From: Rhodohalobacter sp. SW132
Lineage (GTDB): Bacteria; Bacteroidota; Rhodothermia; Balneolales; Balneolaceae
Length of the DNA: 64,000 nucleotides
NCBI RefSeq assembly: GCF_003390325.1
Contig: NZ_QUOK01000003.1
Span: forward strand, 310,001-374,000
Direction: 5' to 3'
The notes below the pieces were generated by a model, which saw only the letters and a program-made list of their open reading frames with translations, had not been told where the DNA came from and made no database searches. A program made the position numbers and the translations under genes. Below are positions 28,077 through 37,340 of the stretch, piece by piece; the first letter of the stretch is position 1; each line of letters begins with the position of its first letter.

Positions 28077-28407
28077 TATACCTAATAACCTGAGTTCTAT
28101 TAATAATCTATTTCATTTATTCAGTATCAAGTCTCCCCTTCCCGAGAAAATGCTCTCGGGACCAGAAAAACACTGGCAGGGGGAGATTTTCCCCAAGTAG
28201 GAATCCCTTCGGGAAAAGGGGTGTTCATCGGTTTATTCACAAATCTGATGGACATTCCCCTCAATCCACCTTTTCTAAGGAGGACTTTTTAATCCATAAT
28301 TCAACAACTCAGGTTATCAGGAATTTGTACTGTTTAATTCGCGGATAAAATCCTAAGCCTGGGAGATGAATCCAAAAAGTTCATTTGAACCTTTCCCATT
28401 CGCAAGA
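28077..28407. other. 331-bp spacer with structured repeats
   Basis: No coding sequence seen. It contains the three-stem element at 28132-28186, a further hairpin CCCTTCGGGAAAAGGG at about 28205-28220, and a TTTTCTAAGGAGGACTTTTT segment near 28270-28290 that resembles the end of the 19152-19208 element. Confidence 0.55.
28132..28186. repeat. Three-way-junction element, copy 1
   Basis: The outer stem pairs TCTCCCC (28132-28138) with GGGGAGA (28180-28186). Inside are a perfect 8-bp stem TCCCGAGA/TCTCGGGA (28140-28147, 28154-28161) and a small stem CCAG/CTGG (28162-28165, 28173-28176). The nested pairing is too regular for chance. A related element lies at 19152-19208. Confidence 0.6.
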
Positions 28408-29496
28408 TCAATCATTCCTTATTGAATTTATAATTTCCGACACATCATATTCATAGATATGATGAATGTCATGTGTTGAAAACCCATACAGTTTTCCATG
28501 TTCTTCAGACACGGTAAATGAATGGATGTGCCTGTCAAAATTTGCACGATAGAGTGGCTGCCCCTCCCAGTTCCATATTTCCAAAAAAGGTTTATATGTT
28601 GAATCCGGGTTTTCATCAAAAACGTCGCTTGTGGTGTAGATGCCCAAATAATACAGGTAAGAATCGGATGCCCAGCCCTTCGTTCGATAAAGAATATCAC
28701 CTTCACCATTATTAGGATCCTCATCAATGAAAGAATCCTGGACGTTGATCGCTATTAATGTTTCACCTGTACTATTGAATATTTTCAAAATATTGTAACG
28801 AAAATACGATGCTGCAAATTTTGATCCGTCCGGTTTTACCATGTTGCTCTTATTGAAACTAAAATATCGATCTGGATCTTCTAAGTCTGTTTCCGGGTAG
28901 TAACCAAAAGTAAAAACCGGATTACTTCTACCGGGTTGTAATGCAACAAACTCGTTCGTGACATTCTCATCAGGTAATTCATAATGTGCAGTATAGAGAC
29001 TGTCATTTAACCTAAGAACTCCATTCAACGGGCTCCCCATTTGACCATCATAGAAAAGGGAATTCTCTTTCAGATTTACCAGTGTTGAATCACCGATCCC
29101 AAAAATCCTCATTTGCTGCAGCATTGCATCGTAGAAGTGCAGTTCTTTCTCATTTTGATTGATGAAGCGGGGGAAAAACATAAACTCATCGGGGCCCCGC
29201 CCGTGTTGCCCCCAGGAGTATTGAAACTGAAGGTCAGGCAGGGTGAATACGTGCAAAAAATCATCCTCCCTCACTTCTGTAATGACAAGATATTGATCAT
29301 CCATATTCAGAATATGAAATGGATTCAAAAGTTCAATCCCTCCTTCAACAGAAACCAGATTTGCAGTGAGTTCTTCTTGAAACGCTATTGCCGATACAGT
29401 CTCATAGCCATCGGCGTCAGCGTGCTGGCATGCGCTGATAAGAAAAACCAAGCATAAAGAGATTTTAAAAAATAGAACAGGTGATTTGTTAGTCAT
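28408..29496 (-). CDS. TolB-like 6-bladed beta-propeller lipoprotein BP5 (BF3164-like)
   Basis: 362 aa, lipobox ISAC (Cys23). The signature is SWGQHGRGPDEF, with Asp replacing the usual Gly, and the start LLNPFHILNMDDQYLVITEV resembles the BF3164-type TolB-like family of Bacteroidota lipoproteins. It lacks the constant C-terminal module. It is separated from BP6 by 176 bp holding a ghost of a lost paralogue (29592-29655). Role unknown; an extracytoplasmic binding function is only inferred from the fold. Confidence 0.75.
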   Translation of the reverse strand: MTNKSPVLFFKISLCLVFLISACQHADADGYETVSAIAFQEELTANLVSVEGGIELLNPFHILNMDDQYLVITEVREDDFLHVFTLPDLQFQYSWGQHGRGPDEFMFFPRFINQNEKELHFYDAMLQQMRIFGIGDSTLVNLKENSLFYDGQMGSPLNGVLRLNDSLYTAHYELPDENVTNEFVALQPGRSNPVFTFGYYPETDLEDPDRYFSFNKSNMVKPDGSKFAASYFRYNILKIFNSTGETLIAINVQDSFIDEDPNNGEGDILYRTKGWASDSYLYYLGIYTTSDVFDENPDSTYKPFLEIWNWEGQPLYRANFDRHIHSFTVSEEHGKLYGFSTHDIHHIYEYDVSEIINSIRND

Positions 29497-29591
29497 GTAG
29501 TCTTAATCGTTTAAAAAGGATTTACGCCGCTCAATTTTAATGGAAGTCGTACGAATCTTTAAATCTTTGGGAGGCATTTAAATCTGTTAAT

Positions 29592-29655
29592 AAGTTCTCC
29601 GGTGTCATCTATAATTCACCATTCATAGATTTCAAATCTTCAACCAATGTGGTAC
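29592..29655 (-). pseudogene. Ghost of a propeller gene 3' module
   Basis: On the minus strand the 64 bp read as a decayed version of the constant module coding TIVEDFDIYEWWVLEETGEL. It keeps, for example, CCGGAGAACTT and TATGAATGGTG, and has several substitutions and an in-frame stop. No other part of the gene remains. It indicates that a further array member was deleted here. Confidence 0.6.
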
Positions 29656-29672
29656 TCGAGCTTTTTCAAAAA

Positions 29673-30869
29673 TCATATGCCTCGTATCATACCAACCCTC
29701 AACACCGGGGCATCTTCTGAATGATCCAGGAAATAAAAGCGATCATTTTGATCTTTCCAAAACGGACCGATTCCGGGGCCCCGATCATCTCCATCAAACG
29801 TGAACTCATCCAACCTCCCAAGTCCCTCCAATTCATCCTCTTCATTGAAAACTTCTACAATTGTTTGTCGTTCGTCATCACGATATTGGGAACTGATATG
29901 CAGCACACGTCCGTCATTTAATCTGAAAACCCCTAAACTCTTACTCAACACTTTTCCTGAAAAAGATTCCTCTCTTGGGGCATAGACAACAATGGATATT
30001 TGACCGGCTTCATTACTTCCTTCCAGAATGGCTTCATCAGAAAGAAGGTGTCCTTCGATCTGATCTGCCTTTTTCCATTCACCATCGGTTAACGCATACT
30101 TGAAAATCCGGCCGCTGTATGTGCCGGGTACAAACCATAGAGTATCATCCTCCATCCATACCCTGCCTGTGTTCATCCCGCTGATATACATATCTGTGAA
30201 TGCAGAGTTTGCATCTATTAAGGTATCAACATGGCCAAATGAATGGCGAGGACTTGAAAACCGTCGGTCGAAAATGTGAAAAAACGAGGATTGTCTACTC
30301 TTTTCTCCATTCTCTACAGGTATACGGCTGGAAGCTTTATGTAAAAACAGATATTGCTCATTAGTTAATCTATGCATTGAAACCGCAGGAATCATTTGAC
30401 TCCCATCCGTTACAATTGTGCGAAGATATTCTCCCGATGTTAAAAACTGAACAATCCGGTTATTCCCTCTGTCAAATACCGACAGTTCATCATCAAACAG
30501 ATCTAATGACAATATATTTGTAAACTCTCCCGGTCCGTTGCCTTGTCTGCCAATGTTATAGAGATAGTTTCCATTTTCATCAAATACCCTGATCGTCATT
30601 GCTGAACGATCCGGCAGGTAAATATTCCCCTGATCATCCGTTCGGATTTGTCCTTTACCATCTTCCCGAACCCTTGAATCCGGCAGAATCAAAAAATCAT
30701 TATACTCTATTGCTTTTTCTGATATCGTATACGACTCTTCAAAGGTCAATTCCAGATTGAATTCCGGGTTCTGATCAAATGGCATCTCATTTCCGCTACA
30801 CCCTGCAATAGCTATAATAATAACTACATACAATATTGATGCGTATACATTATGAGATCTATCCATCAT
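29673..30869 (-). CDS. 6-bladed beta-propeller lipoprotein BP6
   Basis: 398 aa from the chosen start. The frame extends upstream to 31091, but that part overlaps the BP7 tail. I chose the ATG at 30869 because a good Shine-Dalgarno (AGGGG, 5 nt before) precedes it and MMDRSHNVYASILYVV leads straight into lipobox IAGC (Cys24); ATG 30902 is the alternative. It carries LPDRSAMTIRVF, NIGRQGNGPGEF and a C-terminus unlike the constant module (FYFLDHSEDAPVLRVGMIRG). It follows BP7 by 34 bp and is probably cotranscribed. Confidence 0.78.
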   Translation of the reverse strand: MMDRSHNVYASILYVVIIIAIAGCSGNEMPFDQNPEFNLELTFEESYTISEKAIEYNDFLILPDSRVREDGKGQIRTDDQGNIYLPDRSAMTIRVFDENGNYLYNIGRQGNGPGEFTNILSLDLFDDELSVFDRGNNRIVQFLTSGEYLRTIVTDGSQMIPAVSMHRLTNEQYLFLHKASSRIPVENGEKSRQSSFFHIFDRRFSSPRHSFGHVDTLIDANSAFTDMYISGMNTGRVWMEDDTLWFVPGTYSGRIFKYALTDGEWKKADQIEGHLLSDEAILEGSNEAGQISIVVYAPREESFSGKVLSKSLGVFRLNDGRVLHISSQYRDDERQTIVEVFNEEDELEGLGRLDEFTFDGDDRGPGIGPFWKDQNDRFYFLDHSEDAPVLRVGMIRGI

Positions 30870-30903
30870 AACTACCCCTAACTCAATTTCTGAATTTTTC
30901 ATT

Positions 30904-32137
30904 TTAATTAGCTTCCATCTCCACCCGGTATCGCACCACCTGCTCCAAACCTGTTTCTTCATCGGTTTCGTGGGTGTACATGTAGCCGTTTCGGACAACC
31001 TCAATCGGTTCATTCCGAGGCCATTCGAATTTGGTGATGAGTTCTCCGGTTTCTTCCAAAACCCACCATTCGTAGACGTCAAAATCCTCAACTATAGTCG
31101 AGATCCACAGGCGGTTTTCGTCGTCTGCAAGCAGGTCGTTTAGTGCAGGCCAGGTATCAGGAATATCTGCATTTCGAACAAATCGCAGGTCCGGCGTCTC
31201 ATAGCCGATGTCATGCTCTTTAATTAAATCCTCTCTGCGCAAAGTGATTTTTTCGTAAGGATAAAAAAAAAGCTTCTGAATAATCGCCTCCAGGGCTGTA
31301 TTTTTTTATGAAAAACAGATGAGAATTAGCAGAAAAAATAGATCCTTCATGTGATAGTTCAATTAAAGGTTCTCCCATATATGGTAATGTAACCGAAAAG
31401 CGGTTGTTTTGAAATGAAATAAACTCATGAGGCCTGCCTTCCTGATTTAATATCAAATCAGAAATAATCTCACCTCTTTGATTAACCAGGTAATATGAAA
31501 ATGAGTTGTTTTCACCTTTTGAGCTCTCTATTTCCAAAATTGAGTTGGCAAACTTTATCAAAAAATTACCGCCATTTACTGGATAGTAATCAGTTGGCCC
31601 TTTGGTTCTCAGCTCTTCAATGTGACGCCAATTTTGTGGATTCAAATCAACACTCTGAGTATGAGAAAGTGATTCTAATGAGAATATGATAATTCGTAGC
31701 TGTAAAGAATCGTATACATAGATATTTTTTGAATCGATTTTCAAATTACCCATACTGAGAAATTCCCCCGGCCCTCTGCCTCTTCTTCCGATTGATGTTA
31801 TATAACCGCCATCTGATTGAAAAGCGTGAACTGAAAAACTTTCTCGATCTGCAATGAATACTCTTCCCTCATTATCTACCCCAATTGCTCCGTTGCCACT
31901 CACCGTTACATGAACCTCTGTGGAGCTGCCAAAGTACCCATGTTCAATAAATCGCAATGAGAAGGAAGGTTTGGAATCAGGTGACCAGATTTTCAAATTT
32001 TCCAAACCCTGTAAATGTTCGGGGATCTCTCCATTATTTATCATTTCCTGAAATTCAGAAAGTTGAGTTCTTTCTACTTCATTACAACTTGATATAAAAA
32101 CAATAAGTAAGAAAAAACATGCAATGTAAATCTTCAT
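30904..32137 (-). pseudogene. Propeller lipoprotein BP7, frameshifted at an A9 tract
   Basis: From ATG 32137 (lipobox ISSC, Cys18; an upstream extension to 32236 is less likely) the frame encodes GRVFIADRESFSVHAF and SIGRRGRGPGEF, then reaches nine T's on the coding strand (A9 at 31263-31271) and derails after GGDYSEAFF, stopping at 31220. One base fewer gives AFFYPYEKITLRREDLIKEH and continues into the intact constant module (VYEWWVLEETGELITKFEWP) ending at 30904. The restored gene is about 410 codons. It may be a real frameshift, a slippage-corrected gene, or an assembly error. Confidence 0.85.
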
Positions 32138-32237
32138 TTCTTTAGTTCTATAGTAAATATATGTAGCTAATCGCTTATTGAAAGCAGACGTTGAAAAAAA
32201 AGAGATACACTTATTTTTTCTAACCAAAAAAGTCAAT

Positions 32238-33491
32238 TCAATCTATCTCCACCCGATACCGCACCACTTGCTCCAAACCGGTCTCTTCATCAATTTGGCG
32301 GGTGTACATCTTGCCGTTCTTTACCACTTCTATAGGTTCATTCCGCGGCCATTCGAATTTGGTGATGAGTTCTCCGGTTTCTTCCAAAACCCACCATTCG
32401 TAGATGTCAAAATCCTCAACTATGGCAGACACCCAAAGCTGGTCCTCATCATCCATAAACATCCCCGAAAGAGCCGGCCAGGTCTCTGGTAAATCGGTAT
32501 TTTCAATCATATTTTCAAACGTTTCTCTGTCAAATCGATTTTCGGGATGGTCTAATGCTTCATTACTTGTAAGCCTGGTTTTCTGAAACGGGTGATAAAA
32601 TGCCTGCAAATAATTTCCTTCCGAGTCATGTGTTTGAATTAAAAACTCATCCGTACGTGCTGAAAAAATGTGGTCGTCCCCCGAAACGGCTACCAAAGGT
32701 TTCCCATGAAATGGTGAAGCCATTCCGATGGTTGGCTGACCCGGTCCTTCACTGATTAGGTACCTGCTATCTTCTAATTCAAAAATTTTATCCGTTATGA
32801 AACGTCCTTCACTGTCTATATTAAAAAAGGGAATTTTTTTACCTGTTGGTTTATCCAGTCTGAACGGCTGACCAAAACTCATCAGAAAGGTGCCGTCTTG
32901 CCTTACAAAGAAATGCCTGAGAAATGAATCTTTCATTTCCTCGATATCGGGTTTCTCATCCTGCCTGAGTAGAATGGTCCGGTTGAGAGCAAGTGAATCA
33001 AGTGAAAAAACAGTAATTCGTTGCAAATTGGCATCACTTGCATATAGCATGTTTGAAAAGGTTTTCAGGCTGGAAATATTTCGAAATTCACCAGGCCCTT
33101 CCCCTTCTCTTCCAATACTTTTCAAGTAATGCCCATCATCTCGAAACACATGAATACGATTCTGTTTTAAGTCACTGAGGTATACCTTGTTCTGTCCGTC
33201 AACCACAAATCTTCCGGGTTGTCCTATTAATACATCTTCAGAATCTCCAAATTTCAACGTCTGTTGAAAGTTAATATCGAATTCCGGCTCAGGTTCTGAA
33301 TCGTATACAATAAGGTTTTCAAGATCTCTTGCATGTTCGGGAAGGTTATCAGCCTGATTCTGATGCGAACAGGAACCGCTGAAAAGAAGTAATACGAGAA
33401 GAACCCCGCAACTGATGATTTGAAACAAACGAAGGTTGGCGGGACCGTAGTCCATTAGGTTGTACTGTTCATAAAAAGGAAGTTTTTTCAT
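32238..33491 (-). CDS. 6-bladed beta-propeller lipoprotein BP8
   Basis: 417 aa with a long N-region and lipobox SGSC (Cys41); Met13 is a possible alternative start. It shows KVYLSDLKQNRIHVF, SIGREGEGPGEF and DLPETWPALSGMFMDDEDQL, then the constant module IYEWWVLEETGELITKFEWP and ETGLEQVVRYRVE. It starts 14 bp after the BP9 stop, so BP9-BP8 form an operon. Its module DNA is nearly identical to that of BP7 and BP14 over about 58 bp. Confidence 0.83.
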   Translation of the reverse strand: MKKLPFYEQYNLMDYGPANLRLFQIISCGVLLVLLLFSGSCSHQNQADNLPEHARDLENLIVYDSEPEPEFDINFQQTLKFGDSEDVLIGQPGRFVVDGQNKVYLSDLKQNRIHVFRDDGHYLKSIGREGEGPGEFRNISSLKTFSNMLYASDANLQRITVFSLDSLALNRTILLRQDEKPDIEEMKDSFLRHFFVRQDGTFLMSFGQPFRLDKPTGKKIPFFNIDSEGRFITDKIFELEDSRYLISEGPGQPTIGMASPFHGKPLVAVSGDDHIFSARTDEFLIQTHDSEGNYLQAFYHPFQKTRLTSNEALDHPENRFDRETFENMIENTDLPETWPALSGMFMDDEDQLWVSAIVEDFDIYEWWVLEETGELITKFEWPRNEPIEVVKNGKMYTRQIDEETGLEQVVRYRVEID

Positions 33492-33505
33492 AGGGTGAAC
33501 ACGTT

Positions 33506-34684
33506 CTACATTTCTTCCATCTCTATCTGATACCTCACCACCTGCTGCAAACCGGTTTCCTCATCCGTTTCGCGGGTGTACATCATCCCGTTTCTCACAA
33601 CCTCAATCGGTTCATCCCGCGGCCATTCGAATGTGGTGATGAGTTCTCCGGTCTCTTCTAAAACCCACCATTCGTAGACGTCAAAATCCTCCACAATAGT
33701 CGAGATCCACAGTCGGTTTTCGTCGTCAATGTGCATTTCATCCAATACCGGTGCAGTTTCAGGGATCTCTGCAGATCGAGCGGCTTCCCTAATGAGCTCC
33801 GGACCCGCTTCCGGGAATGCGTTCTCCGGATCCAGTGAAACACGGGGTACATTATAATAAAATGCGTCCATATACTCTCCGGCCGGACTATATTTTTTGA
33901 TCAGAAAATCCTCAGACCAGGCCAGATAGATATGATCATCATCTGACTGATCCGTCAGCAAAGCTCCGTAAAACTTCACAGGCATTCCCACACTTCGTCC
34001 TCCTAATGGCAGGATAACCTGGTAGGATGATGTACGCTCGAACAGTTTTTCTGAATCAACATTCCCGCTCTCATCTAATAGATACGACAAAGTCCGGGTT
34101 TCAATTTTATCCCAGTCATTGACCCCTTCTGCTGTATTCGAGGCTAAAAACAGCATCAGGAACGAACCGTCATTCCTGGGGTAGAACTTGTTCAAATAAG
34201 ATCCCCGCAGTTCCTGTATTTCGTTTCTATTTCCGGCAAGTGAAATCATCTGGTTGTAAGAGAGAGTTTCAGTATCAAAAACAACAGCCCGCTGCTGATT
34301 ACGATCAAAAGTAAACAGGCGGTTTTGAGATGTTTGAATACCAGATAATTCAATAAACTCACCAGGCCCTTCACCACGGCGCCCCAAACGGGTTAAAAAC
34401 TGTCCATCTGGCGCATATACCTTGATTTTTAACTGATCTGAATCAGCGATGTAAACCCGGCCATTCTCATTAACAGCCACTTCTCCCATTCGCCCAATCA
34501 ATACCTCGCCGGTATCACCGTATTCGACATCCTTTTGAAAGGATATGATTTCGTTAGGTTTCCTATCCGCCGAGTAGACGGTGAGATTTTCCAATTCCTG
34601 AAGATAATCCGGTAGGGGTTCTGTTTCTTGCTGAGAACATCCATAAAAAACGATGGGTAAGAGAAGAAAAATGAATTTATGCAT
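33506..34684 (-). CDS. 6-bladed beta-propeller lipoprotein BP9
   Basis: 392 aa, lipobox VFYGC (Cys16). The conserved start is LPDYLQELENLTVYSADRKP, followed by GEVAVNENGRVYIADSDQ and RLGRRGEGPGEF. The constant end reads VYEWWVLEETGELITTFEWP, YTRETDEETGLQQVVRYQIE. It is the first gene of a two-gene unit with BP8. A ghost of another paralogue tail lies 51-101 bp upstream of its start. Confidence 0.85.
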   Translation of the reverse strand: MHKFIFLLLPIVFYGCSQQETEPLPDYLQELENLTVYSADRKPNEIISFQKDVEYGDTGEVLIGRMGEVAVNENGRVYIADSDQLKIKVYAPDGQFLTRLGRRGEGPGEFIELSGIQTSQNRLFTFDRNQQRAVVFDTETLSYNQMISLAGNRNEIQELRGSYLNKFYPRNDGSFLMLFLASNTAEGVNDWDKIETRTLSYLLDESGNVDSEKLFERTSSYQVILPLGGRSVGMPVKFYGALLTDQSDDDHIYLAWSEDFLIKKYSPAGEYMDAFYYNVPRVSLDPENAFPEAGPELIREAARSAEIPETAPVLDEMHIDDENRLWISTIVEDFDVYEWWVLEETGELITTFEWPRDEPIEVVRNGMMYTRETDEETGLQQVVRYQIEMEEM

Positions 34685-34734
34685 GAAAAGTCAGATTCGG
34701 TATTGATTGAAATTTTTATCGTTCAACATGTTCA

Positions 34735-34785
34735 CTCATCTCCCATATTGATCCGGGATCTCACCACCTGCTGCAGCCCGGTTTG
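34735..34785 (-). pseudogene. Ghost of a propeller gene tail
   Basis: On the minus strand the 51 bp encode GLQQVVRSRINMGDE, matching the very end of the constant module (GLQQVVRYRIEME in paralogues). The rest of the gene is missing. It suggests deletion of a paralogue between BP9 and BP10. Confidence 0.7.
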
Positions 34786-34835
34786 GCATAGATAAACAAC
34801 AATAAATAAAAATGAAACGTATGTTTTGTCATCTA

Positions 34836-35939
34836 TCAATCAGGCAATTCAACCCGAAAAAGATATTCCCAGCTTCCAATAGTTATCCTATCCTTACGAT
34901 CTGTTTGAAAAATATCTGATATCCATAATGGTTCATCCTGCATGTAGTGGTGAAACCTGTATCTTCCGGCTACTTGATAGTCCCCATTTTGTAATGGAGT
35001 AAGGCGTATTAACTCCCTGCGCACGGATATGAAAATGTCCCCATTATCCATCAACTTGTATTCCGTAATTGGCCTGACTCCACCAAAACCTTCGTTAGTC
35101 AGATGTTTGAAAAAGTCCATCGGTGGAATATCCATCTCTTCAAATTTAGAATATTCTACAATTATGGTAGATGAGTGATTAAAATCTTTATCAAACAAGA
35201 TTAACCACGGCAGGAAGTAGTAATTTGCAACAGTACTATTATTCTGATTAATCACCACCCGCGGGGTATTATATAGCTGCGGCTGATAACCGGAGGGAAC
35301 AATTCGGGGCAAAATCGTTGTGAGTGTATCAGTCAACGAATCCATGGAAAGTACTGCAATTCGTCCCTGATCAGGCTTTACAGGGGATATACCGCTGCTT
35401 TTGTTATTTTCCAGAAACACAAACTCATCATTCAAATCCAAAAAGCTGGAAATCTCAACAGGAAAGTCAACCGAAACTAAATCATGCGTGTAGCGATTAA
35501 TACGGGCATTTATTGCATCGGAAACCCAGATGTATTGATCATTGGCTTTTATATTTCTGACCAAACCGAGTTCCCCGGGCCCACGTCCTTCCCTGGTTAA
35601 CGGGCCTTCAATGGTTCCGTTCTTATCAATCTTAAAAATTGCATTAGTCACAGCATCATAGACATAGAACTGTTCATCATTATACGTGAATATTGTAAGA
35701 TGACCGAGTAATGGTTCCTCTTCTTTTACTTCACGATGGAGGTGATAAATAATATCTTCCTCACTTAAAACAATTTCCTGCAGCTCAACTTCATCAAGAT
35801 TTATATACTGATACGGGGCAGAACTGACGAACTCATTCAGTACAACGGAGACAGTTTCCGGTGGTTCTCTATCATCGACCTCCTGACAACCGATAAAAAT
35901 CAGGTAAATTACGATGAATCCGACAGGATAGTGTTTCAT
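34836..35939 (-). CDS. 6-bladed beta-propeller lipoprotein BP10
   Basis: 367 aa, lipobox FIGC (Cys18). It has FYVYDAVTNAIFKIDKNGTI and the signature TREGRGPGEL, then INRYTHDLVSVDFPVEI. It lacks the constant C-terminal module and ends in the variable RKDRITIGSWEYLFRVELPD, so it belongs to the divergent subgroup. Spacers of about 150 bp on both sides suggest its own transcription unit. Confidence 0.78.
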   Translation of the reverse strand: MKHYPVGFIVIYLIFIGCQEVDDREPPETVSVVLNEFVSSAPYQYINLDEVELQEIVLSEEDIIYHLHREVKEEEPLLGHLTIFTYNDEQFYVYDAVTNAIFKIDKNGTIEGPLTREGRGPGELGLVRNIKANDQYIWVSDAINARINRYTHDLVSVDFPVEISSFLDLNDEFVFLENNKSSGISPVKPDQGRIAVLSMDSLTDTLTTILPRIVPSGYQPQLYNTPRVVINQNNSTVANYYFLPWLILFDKDFNHSSTIIVEYSKFEEMDIPPMDFFKHLTNEGFGGVRPITEYKLMDNGDIFISVRRELIRLTPLQNGDYQVAGRYRFHHYMQDEPLWISDIFQTDRKDRITIGSWEYLFRVELPD

Positions 35940-36087
35940 GAGAAGTTCTTTATTAATCGATTAAACAGTTAAGAGGTTAGATAAATTGGAATCGCGACAT
36001 GAGGCTATGTTCTGATTAATTTTTAAGGTAATTGCCTATCACAAAAATAATTTTCCGGTTTACATCCGTTTTAACCAGATCTTATAA

Positions 36088-37170
36088 TCATTCATCAATT
36101 TGATAAAGACCCGCTTTCCACAGATCAGGATCATCGGACCGGTATTTAAACAGAATTTGGTCACCGGAAATAAATTCGACGGATTCCGCTTCTTCCGGGA
36201 TCTCAAGAGATCCTATGTATTCCGCATTCGGCGAAAAGATGTCGAATCGCAACTGTTCATTCTGCGGCACATTCACCAGGGCCCACAAACGTCCGGCATG
36301 ATCGGAAAAATAATCTACAAATCGCCGCTTGTGAGTTGGCGGCTCTTCATCTAAAGCTACCCCAGTCATTTCTGATGCCCGAACCCTTTCATCCCGCCAT
36401 TCTTCTTGTTCAGATTCAGTCAGACGCACCGCAGGCACTCCGGGTCGGGTGAACAATGTCGTTTCCTGAGTTGAGGGGTCCATCTTGTAAATTCTGTAGC
36501 TTGTATCCGGAGGCGATGTGAAAAAAGTAAAATCATCCATAAACCGAAATTCGCAAAACGTACATGAGATCTGATCCGGCGGCAAATCTTGTAATTCCAG
36601 TTCAAGGTGAAAAAATTGCTCTTTTGATCCTGATACAGGATCGTATCTCCTCATTATAATATCACCTGGAATGCTGTCACCGCGACTTTCAGCACCGACC
36701 CGAAAAGGATTATTCGTAATAATCAAACCTTCCGATATCCAGCTGAGCCTTGTGTGCCAGCCGTTATCCAAATCAAAAGAGACGACAGTATCCTCAACCA
36801 CATCCTGGATCGTAATGCGTGCATTCGTCACATCTGCCACAGCTACCCTTCCGTCTGGATTTACGGCCGCATAAGTAATCGTGGAGTATTCGCCGGGACC
36901 GCGACCCATACCGCCAAATGTTTGGATCAGATCACCATTTGCATCGAAATGGTTGATGGTATTCAGCGATCTATCAATGACGATCAGGCTTCCGTCAGCG
37001 AGTACACCAGGGTAAGACGGGTTCGGAATGGCCTCCGGGCTGTTGATCTCCCACGATGTAACTTCTCTCAATGAAAGCGGAGCTTCTGAATCTTGGGCCC
37101 TTTCTCCTTCACTTTTTGCACAAGCTGCAACAAACGACAACAGTAATATTAACCTAAAGATTTTGAACAT
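36088..37170 (-). CDS. 6-bladed beta-propeller lipoprotein BP11
   Basis: 360 aa, lipobox FVAAC (Cys17). Blade motifs are LIVIDRSLNTINHFDANGDL and TFGGMGRGPGEY, then RVAVADVTNARITIQ. A CTFCEF Cys pair in the middle is unusual for the array, whose members are otherwise nearly Cys-free after the lipobox; it could form a disulfide. It lacks the constant C-terminal module. Spacers of about 150-170 bp on both sides suggest independent transcription. Confidence 0.78.
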   Translation of the reverse strand: MFKIFRLILLLSFVAACAKSEGERAQDSEAPLSLREVTSWEINSPEAIPNPSYPGVLADGSLIVIDRSLNTINHFDANGDLIQTFGGMGRGPGEYSTITYAAVNPDGRVAVADVTNARITIQDVVEDTVVSFDLDNGWHTRLSWISEGLIITNNPFRVGAESRGDSIPGDIIMRRYDPVSGSKEQFFHLELELQDLPPDQISCTFCEFRFMDDFTFFTSPPDTSYRIYKMDPSTQETTLFTRPGVPAVRLTESEQEEWRDERVRASEMTGVALDEEPPTHKRRFVDYFSDHAGRLWALVNVPQNEQLRFDIFSPNAEYIGSLEIPEEAESVEFISGDQILFKYRSDDPDLWKAGLYQIDE

Positions 37171-37340
37171 GTTAGTAATTGATAATCAATTTTTAATGAT
37201 AATTAAGAAGAAAGTAAAATAATTTGATCACACCATTCTTAATTCTCAATTTCTTTTATGGCATGTACAATGTGGAAAAACGATACACTCACAACATGCC
37301 TCTCTACAACCCATCCGCATCGAGGTCCCATGGAGATTTT

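Noticed and set aside
30870-31091. Upstream extension of BP6
   Set aside because: It would overlap the BP7 tail in another frame and place the lipobox near residue 98; the ATG at 30869 has a good Shine-Dalgarno site.
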